A stretch of DNA of 64,000 nt, from assembly GCF_023898315.1 (NCBI RefSeq), contig NC_064616.1:538833602-538897601 (forward strand). The letters are read 5' to 3'. Within the stretch, counting starts at the first letter, position 1. The number at the start of each line of letters is the position of its first letter. The translations under genes and the position numbers were made by a program. The notes beneath the pieces were generated by a model, which was not told where the DNA came from, ran no database searches, and was given only the letters and a program-made list of their open reading frames with translations. Origin of the DNA: Schistocerca nitens (taxonomy: Eukaryota; Arthropoda; Insecta; Orthoptera; Acrididae). Of this stretch, positions 1 through 9,847 are shown one piece after another.

Positions 1-1205
1 AGAGTGAGCCGCAAGACTGCCGCTCCAGTGCTCGCTTCGTCCCTTTATACTATTGTGCCGCGCCACTGCGCATGCGGCCACAGATGCAAATGCGCCAGTG
101 ACGTTGGTCGGCGGCAGAGACGTGCATAGTGCGCGAGTTGTATCTATGACTCCGCAGTTGATGTTTGTTGGCATATCGATATATCATTGTGAGCTGCACT
201 GTGACGACGTCTTTGAGAGTTTATTACAGCAAGTGCCGGATTCCAGGATTTATCAAGATTGAAACCACTGTCTCTATTAATTAAGTTCGTCGTCAAGCGA
301 ATTTCAATTGCCTCCTTTACTATCGAGTCCCAAAAGGACGATGTAGTTGCCAAAATTTCGACGTTGTCGTACAACATACTGTGACCATTATCAATACAGT
401 GCTCTGCCACTGCCGACTTGTTAGGTTGTAAAAGTCGTGTGTACCTCTGGTGTTCTGTACATCTTTCTTGGACAGTACGAGTTGTTTGTCCGATGTAAGA
501 AAGGCCACATTCACATGGAATTTTGTAAACTCCAGATTTTCGGAGCAACAAATCATCTTTGACGGAGCCCACGAGTGCAGCTGTCTTAGGTGGAGGACGA
601 AAAATCACTTTTACTTTCTGTCTACCGAGAATGCGTCCTATTTTTGATGAGAGGCTACCCACATATGGCAGGAAGGCCATCGATTTAAAGGTTTCTTCAT
701 CTTCTTCTGCTTTCTTTGTGGCCTCTTTCGGTTTCATTTTCAGTGCCCTCTGTATTTGTTGTGGAGAGTACCCATTGTCTTCAAACACTCTTTGTAAGTG
801 GGAAAGTTCATCCAGCAGACTTCTTTCGTCAGAAATAATATGCGCTCTGTGAGTCAAAGTTCGGAGAACACTCATTGTCTGGGCAGGATGGTGGCAGCTA
901 TATGCACGTAAATACAGATCGGTGTGTGTCGGCTTCCTATACACTTCATATCCCGAAGTGCCATCCTCTTTGCGCCGGACCAAAACATCCAAGAATGGAA
1001 GGCATCCCTCCTTTTCTATTTCCATTGTGAACTTTATTTGATCGTGGAGGGAGTTCAGATGTCTTAAGAAGTCTTGCAAATTGTCTTCACCATGGGGCCA
1101 AACTACAAAGGTATCATCAACATACCTCCAGAATACCGTGGGTTTCCAGTCAGCAGATTCAAGCGCCTTCTCCTCGAAGTCCTCCATAAATAAATTGGCC
1201 ACCAG
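1..1205 (-). mobile_element. Penelope-like element, arm 1 of inverted pair
   Basis: Minus-strand copy of a Penelope-like retroelement running off the left edge. It is the reverse complement of 1961-3127, with a few percent divergence and one 38-bp indel; base 1 pairs with 3127. The match stops abruptly at 1205/1206, where this copy, cut within its reverse transcriptase, joins the plus-strand copy head to head. It holds the RT C-terminus, the endonuclease and the 3' region. The element type is inferred from the RT plus GIY-YIG fusion, which is diagnostic of endonuclease-bearing PLEs. Confidence 0.9.
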
Positions 1206-1265
1206 CTGTTCGACCACTTCCCTCTGATTCAGCAGAGGAAATAAGACGTGAAACATGCCGTGCAA
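144..1265 (-). pseudogene. PLE polyprotein C-terminal part: RT end plus GIY-YIG endonuclease
   Basis: Open frame of 373 codons. The first 20 or so residues are read from the plus-strand partner across the junction and are not genuine. RT motif C is YVDD at residues 48-51. After a linker comes the GIY-YIG nuclease: GVY at 245-247, YIG at 257-259, an Arg in the following helix and the acidic residue of KEAIEI near 318. Two Cys (251, 253) lie between the GIY and YIG strands, as in the zinc-binding PLE nucleases. In active elements the nuclease nicks target DNA and the RT copies the RNA. RT motifs before C are missing, so this copy cannot work alone, but the retained part is uninterrupted. Confidence 0.88.
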
Positions 1266-1267
1266 TT

Positions 1268-2347
1268 ATGAAGGCTCGCTCACAAAGGAGCAATATATCT
1301 GTGGCAGAGAGGGCTGCTCTACGCAAGCTTCGCCTGGATACTCAGACGGTGGTACTCACAGCAGACAAAGGTAATGCTACTGTTTTATTGTCTCGGGACG
1401 AATACCATGATAAAATGTACAATTTATTGAGTGACAGCATGTACTGGAAGATCAGCAGGGGTCCCACTAATCGAGTGACGAAGAAAACTGTTTCGCTTCT
1501 GAATGATTCTCCCTTTCCATCAGAAGTTGTTCGGAGATTGAAACCAAGTGGTCCGGTGCCTCCTAGACTTTATGGTCTACCAAAGGTCCACAAGAAGGAT
1601 GTTCCTCTACGCCCCATAGTGAGTAACATAGGCTCTCCGACCTATGACGTTGCCAAACATCTGGCATCATTGTTGAGGCCTCTTGTAGGAATATGTACTC
1701 ACCACATAAGAAACTCAGCTGACTTCATTAGTAAACTGAAATCATTGAAAATGAACCCGTCTGATATATTAGTCAGTTTTGATGTGGTGTCTTTATTTAC
1801 AAAGGTTCCCCTTCCAGAATCTCTACAACTTATTGAAAGAAGTTTTGACAAAGAGATTTCAGCTTTATTTAAACATGTTCTGACCTCCACATATTTCTTA
1901 TTTAACAACGAATTTTTTGAACAGACGGACGGAGTCGCCATGGGTAGTCCCTTATCCCCTCTGGTGGCCAATTTATTTATGGAGGACTTCGAGGAGAAGG
2001 CGCTTGAATCTGCTGACTTGAAACCCACGGTATTCTGGAGGTATGTTGATGATACCTTTGTAGTTTGGCCCCATGGTGAAGTCAATTTGCAAGACTTCTT
2101 AAGACATCTGAACTCCCTCCACGATCAAATAAAATTTACAGTGGAAATAGAAAAGGAGGGATGCCTTCCATTCTTGGATGTTTTGGTCCGGCGCAAAGAG
2201 GATGGCACTTCGGGACATGAAGTGTATAGGAAGCCGACACACACCGATCTGTATTTACGTGCATATAGCTGCCACCATCCTGCCCAGACAATGAGTGGAC
2301 GAAAGCAGTGTGCTAGACGAACTTTCCCACTTACAAAGAGGGTTTGA
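1268..2347 (+). pseudogene. PLE reverse transcriptase (frameshifted)
   Basis: 359-codon frame; codons upstream to 1206 are also open and PLE-like, so the ATG at 1268 is only the first Met after the truncation. RT landmarks in order: LYGLPKVHK (101-109), the PLE-typical motif before the palm; motif A in FDVVSLFT (171-178); motif B in GVAMGSPLSPLVANLFM (222-238); motif C YVDD (259-262). The last 18 residues are out of frame because 38 bp present in arm 1 are missing here. The true continuation is the frame at 2295-2984. Upstream N-terminal sequence expected for a PLE protein is absent. Confidence 0.9.
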
Positions 2348-2984
2348 AGACAATGGGTACTCTCCACAACAAATACAGAGGGCACTGAAAATGAAACCGA
2401 AAGAGGCCACAAAGAAAGCAGAAGAAGATGAAGATACCTTTAAATCGATGGCCTTCCTGCCATATATGGGTAGTCTCTCATCAAAAATAGGACGCATTCT
2501 CGGCAGACAGAAAGTAAAAGTGATTTTTCGTCCTCCACCTAAGACAGCTGCACTCGTGGGCTTCGTCAAAGATGATTTGTTGCTCCGAAAATCTGGAGTT
2601 TACAAAATTCCATGTGACTGTGGCCTTTCTTACATCGGACAAGCAACTCGTACTGTCCAAGAAAGATGTACAGAACACCAGAGGTACATACGACTTTTAC
2701 AACCTAACAAGTCGGCAGTGGCAGAGCACTGTATTGATAATGGTCACAGTATGTTGTACGACAACGTCGCAATTTTGGCAACTACATCGTCCTTTTGGGA
2801 CTCGATAGTAAAGGAGGCAATTGAAATTCGCTTGACGACGAACTTAATTAATAGAGACAGTGGTTTCAATCTTGATAAATCCTGGAATCCGGCACTTGCT
2901 GTAATAAACTCTCAAAGACGTCGTCACAGTGCAGCTCACAATGATATATCGATATGCCAACAAACATCAACTGCGGAGTCATAG
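2295..2984 (+). pseudogene. PLE GIY-YIG endonuclease domain (downstream half of broken ORF)
   Basis: 229-codon frame continuing the RT ORF after the 38-bp deletion. It holds a charged Lys/Glu-rich linker, then GVYKIPCDCGLSYIG with the GIY-YIG signature and paired Cys, the following Arg helix and the KEAIEIRL acidic site. It matches the arm-1 protein with about ten substitutions. The stop at 2982-2984 mirrors the end of the arm-1 frame. Confidence 0.88.
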
Positions 2985-3125
2985 ATACAACTCGCGCACT
3001 ATGCACGTCTCTGCCGCCGATCAACGTCACTGGCGCATTTGCATCTGTGGCCGCATGCGCAGTGGCGCGGCACAATAGTATAAAGGGACGAAGCGAGCAC
3101 TGGAGCGGCAGTCTTGCGGCTCACT

Positions 3126-3156
3126 CTGAAGATGGCTGAACGTTATACAGCCGAAA
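3126..3156 (+). ncRNA. possible hammerhead-like core in PLE 3' region
   Basis: CTGAAGA (3126-3132), then GGCTG (3134-3138) pairing with CAGCC (3148-3152) around a 9-nt loop, then GAAA (3153-3156). This resembles the hammerhead order CUGANGA, stem II, GAAA. PLEs are known to carry hammerhead motifs in their terminal regions. Against it: one unpaired U separates CTGAAGA from stem II, and I could not define a convincing stem I/III with a UH cleavage site. Confidence 0.35.
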
Positions 3157-3215
3157 TATTAGAAGAAGACGGAGATTTCTTGCGGCTGCCCACCCGAAAC
3201 TTAATGGAACATATA

Positions 3216-4296
3216 GTTTTTTGTTTTCAATACACTTAGACAGTCTACAGTTACAATTCGTAGCTTCCAGTCAGGCTAAACTATGTTTTTTAGCCGATAA
3301 AGATGTAAAATTTCTTGCAGAAGTATATTTAGGCACTTCATAGAATCTATAACATGGTTACCAATAACACTATCCACTCCCGGTCTTGTGATCTGAATAT
3401 ATATTTGTTAAATGTCTTCACTTTTCCACTGGAGCTCATCGACATTTAAGTGGCTACTCCAAATGTGTTATATTCAATGTTCATAAAAGTATTTCTGTTT
3501 CTGATGTATGGCATTGCAAGCTAGATGTCAGTAATATAGTTTTACATCTGAAGGAGGTCGAGCAGTTACTACTACACACATAAAATATGTTAGTTCACTA
3601 CAGTAGAACTCTTTAATATCGAATACTTCATTCTTAATGCAATCAGTGTCCACATGACTGGCAATATATACGTATGGTAATGTTCGTTAATTTGAACAAT
3701 ACTGAACGACAGTCAAACCTCACATTTATGTAAATATAAACTTTGGTACACAGTTCTAGCTGATAATACTAGACTGTTACTTGATCTGTGCTATGATGAT
3801 GCTGCTATCATACTCTGCTGTCACAGAGTGGGGCGAGCGGCGGTGCACTCTCACGTATGTACATTACCAGCAGCTGCGGCGTACCGAACCTCTTGAAGGC
3901 GTGTAATTTGCTGATGTCTCTCATTCGTGGCTGCATCTGACTACTTGTGACTCCGTCGTGAGGTACCAACTTTGACATGGGACGTCATTCTTTGGACGAC
4001 AATACAGTTTCCTTGGTAGTTTTTTTTGCATCAATAATACTTATTTAGCTTTTATGTAATCCCATAACTCCAATTTGTGAAAAATCCCAGTAAAATATAG
4101 TTCCAGTTGGTAAGTGTCGAAGTCTTCTTATCTGTGTACCACGAGTAACCCAATTTCACATGGGCTTAAGGCCGGATGTAACAAAGAGCTATATTAGTCA
4201 GTCAGTAATGTCAGTTAAATTTTTCTACTGTACAACATGAAGTATTATCCTCTGCCTTCCAAACAGTGCCTGGAGAGGGGAAGCATTACGATTTTC
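3216..4296. other. no recognisable gene
   Basis: AT-rich non-coding sequence. No long frame, no terminal repeats and no protein similarity that I recognise. Confidence 0.6.
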
Positions 4297-4546
4297 GTAG
4301 TTGATTGGTTAATTTTTTTTTGGGGGGGGGGGGGGGAGGGGAGACCAAACAGCGGGGTCATCGGTCCTATCGGATTAGGGAAGGAAGTCAATCGTACCCT
4401 TTTAAAAGAACCATCCCGGCATTTGCCTGAAGCAATTTAGGAAGATCACGGAAAAACTAAATCAGGATGGCCGGAAGCGGGTTTGAACCGTCGTCCTCCC
4501 GAATGCGAATCCAGTCTGCTAACCACTGGGCCACCTCGCTCGGCGT
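4297..4546 (-). repeat. tRNA-derived SINE, family 2
   Basis: SINE whose promoter head is at the right end, read on the minus strand: a gcgaggtggc..agtggtt A-box-like stretch near 4522-4541 and a GGTTCAAACCC B-box near 4482-4492. The body includes the frequent family phrases for 'aaatcaggatggccgg' and 'ccatcccggcatttgcctgaag'. The left end is a long G tract at 4321-4336. Related copies are at 21331, 21549 and 61625. Confidence 0.72.
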
Positions 4547-5339
4547 TTTATCGTCGTTAGACTGACGTATTAGAAAAATATGCAATTTAAGTGATACACC
4601 GTTGCATCTTGGAGATTGATTGATGGTACTGTTTGGTATGTTTGAGACACAGAAATGTTACTGTGATAACTTAAGAGTCCAACGTCGTCTTTTAGGGGTC
4701 AGTGTACCTTAACTTGTCATTTACTCCAGTCATGTCAATAAAGTGAGCCACATGTGTTTTGTACTGGTATAGAAAAAATATTAACATATTTTGGTACAAA
4801 TTGCATAATTTTCTTTCTTTAATGTGGAAATTAACTTTTGGTGCAAGAACTGAATTTCTGTTCAGTCACACGTAGAACTTTCCTCTGAGGTGAACACTGT
4901 CCAAAGACATTACCGCTGCTGAGACCTGTAGTAGTACAGCTAGCTTTTCACCTGATGACTGTAATTCTTTTCCCTAGAACCTGCCTTCGAGGTTGTGAAT
5001 GGCGGTGTTTTTTGTGAAAATAACAATGTGGCACTTAATATGAGGGTCCTCGAGCACCAAGTAAGCTGGAAGAAAGAATCACAGGTGATGCAAACTGTAT
5101 CTTAAATGTAAATGTTTGTGTGGGAGTCTGTCTTGTCGGACATGACCCACAGAACAGATACCAATCAGATATATAAATTTCTGAAAAAGATGATAACGGC
5201 TCCTCCACATCTGTTGCAGCGAGAATGCACCAACATCATCAAAACTATTACGGGAGCTAGAATTGACGAGTAGAGAGGTTAATGGACGAGGGAAGCTACG
5301 TTGCAAGAAGCGAGATGCTGGAAATTGAAGGTGGTCAGG
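4547..5339. other. no recognisable gene
   Basis: Non-coding sequence without a frame or repeat I can name. Confidence 0.5.
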
Positions 5340-5460
5340 GTCCGTGTCCGGATGGTCGAGCGGTTAAGGCATCCACTTATAAAAACTGATAAATCCAGGT
5401 TCGAGTACCGGTCCGACCCAAATTTCCAAATTTTGAACAATGCCCTGTGCGGTTAGCCAT
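5340..5460 (+). repeat. tRNA-like SINE head, third family
   Basis: A-box-like TGGTCGAGCGGTTAAGGC (5356-5373) and B-box-like GGTTCGAGTACC (5399-5410) at tRNA spacing, with 'gtccga' following as in an acceptor-stem-like end. The 3' body is short and degraded. It is read as a SINE rather than a tRNA gene because the sequence runs into a SINE-like body and the acceptor stem is imperfect. Confidence 0.5.
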
Positions 5461-5847
5461 CACTACTTACCACTCATGCATTACCTTTCCTTCGTCTTCC
5501 CACATTTCATGTTTGCAAACTATCTCTTAAATTGTAAGTTAGACCAGTAGTGTTTATAAAGTGAGACACATGAGTTTTCTTTCCTTATACAACAAGAACA
5601 CAAACAAATCAGACGTGGAATCAAAATTTTAGTAGCTGACGCGAGGGTCCTGTATGCCTTGCGCCAGAGTGGGTGCAAAGATCGAACTACAGTGCTATTT
5701 GGGCGCCAAGTGAGCTAAAGAGAAAGTGGTGGTCAGTTGTAGGTGGTATACCCTCAAGAAAACAAAGTCGCAGCACCAAAAATTATTGATGCAGAGTAAT
5801 GAAATTTCTGTATTACATTTGTCTAGGTGACAGTTTTAAGAGATTAA
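5461..5847. other. no recognisable gene
   Basis: Non-coding; nothing identifiable. Confidence 0.5.
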
Positions 5848-5860
5848 CATTGCAAGATCA

Positions 5861-6050
5861 AATCTCTCTGAGCACTATGGCACTTAACATCTGAGGTCAT
5901 CAGTCCCCTAGAACTTAGAACTACTTAAACCTAACTAACCTAAGGACATCACACACATCCATGCCAAAGGCAGGATTCGAACCTGCGACCGTAGAAGCCG
6001 CGCGGTTCCGAACTGAAGCGCCTAGAACCGCTTGGCCACCGCGGCCGGCC
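5861..6050 (-). repeat. tRNA-derived SINE, family 1
   Basis: Minus-strand copy: B-box GGATTCGAACC complement at about 5972-5982, A-box near 6031-6041, tail with the family phrase 'ctgagcactatgg' at the left end. Flanked by a perfect 13-bp target duplication, CATTGCAAGATCA, at 5848-5860 and 6051-6063. Confidence 0.92.
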
Positions 6051-6063
6051 CATTGCAAGATCA

Positions 6064-6439
6064 CAGGGCTTTGTAAGCACGTGATAAACCATAGTCAATA
6101 TGAAATGCTAGTACATTAATAACCTGTGTAACCGGCGGAATGTTGAATGAAGGCATGCAAACGTGCAGGAATTGTTTTGTGCAGGTTCTACGTGTCAGAT
6201 TGTGGGAAATAGTTCGGTTGCCCATGGTCGGTCAGTACAGAAACGGTAAGTGCTAGTGTATGCCTTGGGCCTGAAGTCCACAAACGCCCTAGTAAATTGC
6301 GTTAAGGTTCATGAATTTTGCTTATTTTAATACACATGTTGTTCAAGAATTCGTACATGTTTTCCTTCCAGTTTTTATTGTTCATTTTTGCGAAAACAGT
6401 AATTAGTCTACCTTCTGCGCTGCTGCGCTGTTTACGTCC
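6064..6439. other. no recognisable gene
   Basis: Non-coding, AT-rich; no motif recognised. Confidence 0.5.
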
Positions 6440-6870
6440 CTACCGCGGCAAGAGCCGTTTTGAATTGGATTAATTTGTGTGGTATGGCTACGGGAAGTAG
6501 TATGAACATGGCAAAGTCGGGAGCAATGCACATTGGGAGAGGACTCCCGACGGGAAGTGAGGCACAATTACAGCCGATGGTCAAGATCAAATGCTTGAGA
6601 ATTACCTGCACTAGAGGCGTTCGACACACGGCGGCACTCAGATACAGACATCCTCAGCAAACCATTCGTTCGAGTGTTCGAAGTCACAGGTTAAGGACTC
6701 TAGATATGACAAAATGGATCACTTTTTCCAACACTTATCAAGTTTCAAGCATACCCCACCTGGTCCAAATTCTAACTATACCGGCGGTGCTGGAGCGCCG
6801 AATCCTGGCGACATTACGATATTTTGTGAGCACAGGGCTGCTTTTAATCATTCACACTCCATAGTAGTCA
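6440..6870 (+). pseudogene. non-LTR retrotransposon ORF2 fragment (LINE)
   Basis: Frame 6460-6864 (134 codons) resembles the region after the RT of insect LINE ORF2 proteins: 'QPMVKIKCLRIT' (Lys-x-Leu-Gly-Ile-x-type block), 'QTIRSSVRSHRLRTLDM', 'WITFSNTYQVSSIPHLVQIL' and 'ERRILATLRYFVSTG'. These blocks keep their order and spacing. No RT catalytic motif is included, so it is a short 5'- and 3'-truncated scrap. The clade is not certain. Confidence 0.6.
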
Positions 6871-6936
6871 TGGAGGCTTTCGGCTAGTCCACGTTCGCGA
6901 CCTAGCAGTGGCGAGTTACGTAAGCACCATGATCAA

Positions 6937-7132
6937 GCCGTCCTCTATGACCGAGCGGTTTTGGGCGCTTCAGTCCGGAACCACGCAACTACTACCGTCA
7001 CAGGTTCGAATCCTGCCTCGGTCATGGATGTGTGTGGTGTCCTTAGGTTAGTTAGCTTTAAGTAGTTATAAGTTCTAGGGGACTGATGACCTCAGATGTT
7101 AAGTCCCATAGTGCTCAGAGTCATTTGAACCT
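6937..7132 (+). repeat. tRNA-derived SINE, family 1
   Basis: Plus-strand copy with A-box-like TGACCGAGCGG near 6948-6958 and B-box GGTTCGAATCC near 7004-7014, body with 'ccttaggttagttag', and tail 'gtgctcagagtcatttgaacc'. No clear target duplication, so the flanks may have been altered. Confidence 0.88.
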
Positions 7133-7207
7133 TCGTAATTGGCTTTAGTGCTTTCTATCCGATGCTCAGAACAGGTCTTACAAGAAGAGCTCGTGTCGTA
7201 ATAAATA

Positions 7208-7983
7208 CACTGACGGGACAAAACATTATGGTACCTGATTAATAGCGTGTTGACGGATCCCAGTACAATATCGATTCTGTGTAGCAAATGTAGGCCTCAG
7301 GTGTCTGCGTCTGTGGCAAGGTGCATTTCCCGAGAATCATCTCCCTTGGATGACGGCGAACCCGGTCGCGACCATCGGCCTGGTGTAACAAGAAACGTTG
7401 TTCATACGAAAAGCCGACACGGTTCCACTGATGCATAGTCCTATATCGATAGCCCTTTGTCCGCTTCAATCGTAATCGACGTCGAGTCAATGTGGGAACG
7501 CCTATGGATCTTTTGTTGCGGAGCCCCATTTTGAACTATTTGTGCTGAACGGTGTTCTCCGAAACAGTTTTGCCTGCACCATCTTTATAGTGTGTTCTTA
7601 TGTCTGCCTTATAAAAAAGGCAAGCCTTCGACATTCTCTGTCCAGAAATGATATGTTACAAGGCGTGAACTTCCAACACCTTGTCGCATAGCCGCGGTTT
7701 CACCGTCCTTCAGCCTTTTTCCATAGTACTTCACGTCAGGACCACGTGAACAGCTGACCAGCTTCGCCATTTCCGAGATGCTCGCTCCCAGGCGTCGGGC
7801 CATAACGATTTGATCTTTGTCAAAGTCGCTCATGTCAATGGATTTCCTCATTTCCGGCCCCTGTCGTCGTCGCTATTTGCCTCCTCTTTGTTGTGCACTT
7901 TCCTTTCGGTGTAACGTGCACGAAACGGCACCAAGTGGCATGCAGGCTCGCGGAGATCAGGACCATAATGTTTTGGCTCATCA
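7208..7983 (-). mobile_element. Tc1-like DNA transposon relic
   Basis: About 0.78 kb bounded by TA (7206-7207 and 7984-7985). The imperfect terminal inverted repeats share CAAAACATTATGG. Transposase pieces lie on the minus strand. The 7609-7851 frame has an N-terminal helix-turn-helix with 'QIVMARRLGASISEMAKLVSCSR'-type sequence. The 7239-7529 frame has the catalytic-core context (FSYEQRFLLHQADGR, degraded from the SDESRFLLH block). Full elements are about 1.3-1.6 kb, so this copy is internally deleted and frameshifted. Confidence 0.75.
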
Positions 7984-8048
7984 TAGCAAAGCAATTATAA
8001 ATATGTATATATAGTGATTTTCACTATGGGTGCTTGTTTGTTTCTCAG

Positions 8049-8430
8049 GATTGTACCACCTCACGGCATAGACGTTGGATGTAGCACGGCTACAGTGAAT
8101 TTCGTACGACACAACGACAGAATGGAATTTTCAGACCAAGACAAAGATTTCTTCTTGCCGCTGCACCTTCAAAGGCCAACGCTATTTTCATCCACACGCG
8201 TTGGAGTGAATGGAAGCACAAAACTGATGTATCCTGATACTACGAAGCCCACTCGTACAAAACATGTCCTGAGATCGTATACCTACTTGTTAAGACTGTT
8301 AGGTGTAATAATAGGTGTACCAGTAGTTGGTTACCTGATAGTGATTATACTGAAATGTTTGTTCAAGGAACTCCACTGGTTTCAGAATCCACAAGCGCCA
8401 GCTCGGCATGAAGCTATAGAAATGAACTGA
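8049..8430 (+). CDS. possible last exon of a single-pass membrane protein
   Basis: Best candidate for host coding sequence. A polypyrimidine tract and AG (tgtttgtttctcag, ending 8048) form a plausible splice acceptor. The frame then stays open for about 127 codons to TGA at 8428-8430. The protein has an unrecognised polar, probably outer region, a hydrophobic segment (LLGVIIGVPVVGYLIVIILKC, about 21 residues) that fits one membrane span, then a short tail ending in EAIEMN. A roughly 390-base AT-rich 3' UTR with AATAAA at 8808-8813 follows. The frame also has an ATG at 8014, upstream of the acceptor, which I regard as incidental. No family recognised. It could be part of an unknown TE. Confidence 0.4.
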
Positions 8431-8564
8431 GCAGCATGAACTCACACAGAGACACACACAAATCACGCGTACCTTACACCATAGCCATAATATGCTTACT
8501 AGTCTTTCAACGTTTATCTCCTAATGAGTGACTGACGGACACGCTTATGTTGTCACTTCGACAA

Positions 8565-8601
8565 AACAAAAAAAAAACAAAAACAAAAACAAAAAAAAAT
8601 T
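8565..8601 (+). repeat. A-rich simple repeat (CAAAAA)n
   Basis: Runs of A broken by single C residues within the putative 3' UTR. Confidence 0.9.
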
Positions 8602-8807
8602 ACCATCATGCCAACCGCAGACAAAGAAATTCCTAGCCACTTATTATAAGTAGTAATGAACAGTGTATTTAGAGTAATTGTTGTAAAATTTCAAAACTAA
8701 ATAGATTTAGTAACTTTTAAAATAGTTGTGTGACTCTGTGTGACCGGCTCTCATACAGTGAACATTTGTAGTATGTGAAGAAGTAATTGTAGAAAATTTT
8801 TTACATA

Positions 8808-8813
8808 AATAAA
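8808..8813 (+). terminator. polyadenylation signal AATAAA
   Basis: Canonical hexamer about 380 bases after the stop at 8430, in AT-rich sequence. It supports reading 8049-8430 as a terminal exon but can occur by chance in DNA this AT-rich. Confidence 0.4.
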
Positions 8814-8830
8814 GAAAATATACGAACTAT

Positions 8831-9600
8831 TATCAGTGCAATTTGTGTGAAGTGAAGAAATATGATAGCATGCTTATGAACAACACGCAATACAGGAAGG
8901 AATTCGAGGTAACTTTTCCCTACAATTTTCTTGCGATCACTTCAGCTAATCGCTTTTTCTACCAGTAGCTTAGTTAATGACCGGCCAACATGCAAGGCTC
9001 ATTATTCCTTCACTTCCTCACACTGGCGAATGTACATTTAATCCCAAGAGTTTTAACTTTCGTTGTGTGACACTCCTTCTGCCTCTGAAATAAAACATGA
9101 ACAGGTGCCACTGCACAACTAATATGACGTTAAGCTAAAATGAAAAATTTAAGGTAAGGAATTTGTGACGTTTGTTCATTTTAAGAAAACATAATCAGAA
9201 CAAACAAATATGGGTAGGCATAACTTGTTGACAAAGAGCCAACCTGAAAAAAAAATGGTGTTAGCCGTCGAAAATCCCTGAAGTGAAAAAAAAACAACTC
9301 TCGTTATTTAATATTGTTACTTATCTATATTTCGGTAGTTTGACGAAAAAATGGACCTGGCCTCAGCTTCTTGGAGAACCGTCGCCATGATTCGGTTGGA
9401 GCTATTTTCTGTCATCTAAGGTTAATCTACAATGTTGGTCAAAAGCTAAAATTTTCTCACAGTCCATAAAGACAGTCCTGATCATTCATCACAGTGAAAT
9501 TGCAGTTTTTTTTCCCTCAAAGTCTGAGCAGTAAAAGAAAATGCATACGGAAGTGGTGGATTTCCATGCAGTCCTTCAGAAGTAGTGTTGTCCTTCCAAC
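8831..9600. other. no recognisable gene
   Basis: AT-rich non-coding sequence without identifiable motifs. Confidence 0.5.
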
Positions 9601-9713
9601 GGAAAGACAGTGCTGACTCTTGACATGCAGACAGGTAATGGTCCACAACAGAGCAAACCCACAGCAGAGTCAGTCGAAGTTTTGAAGAATATTGACAGGT
9701 AGGTCATCACAGA

Positions 9714-9847
9714 GCAGACCACTGTAGTCTTGTTAGAGATTACGGTATTGGTGGGCCACCAGAGGTGCAGACCCACTGCAGTCCTTGTAGAAATAATGGT
9801 ATTGGTGAGCCATCAAAGATGCAGACCCACTGCAGTCCTTGTAGAGA
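9714..9847. repeat. 2.5-copy tandem repeat, unit about 53-54 bp
   Basis: Copies at 9714-9766, 9767-9820 and partial 9821-9847. Each starts GCAGACC and contains 'cactgcagtccttgtag' and 'ggtattggtg'. The second and third are nearly identical over the shared part. Confidence 0.9.

Larger units (their letters stand above)
1206..3215 (+). mobile_element. Penelope-like element, plus-strand copy (arm 2 at 1961-3127)
   Basis: 5'-truncated PLE. Its coding frame is already open at the junction with arm 1 (1206) and runs through RT to the GIY-YIG domain and a 3' region of about 230 bp. The right end is not marked by a clear target duplication; recognisable element sequence fades near 3215. The part from 1961 to 3127 is the inverted partner of 1-1205. 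A 38-bp deletion near 2299 breaks the frame. Confidence 0.87.

Noticed and set aside
5340..5420. tRNA gene
   Set aside because: A- and B-box-like sequences are present here and in every SINE head, but acceptor stems are imperfect and SINE bodies follow, so none is called as a tRNA gene.
9714..9847. CRISPR-like repeat
   Set aside because: Repeats are contiguous with no spacers, and the window is eukaryotic.
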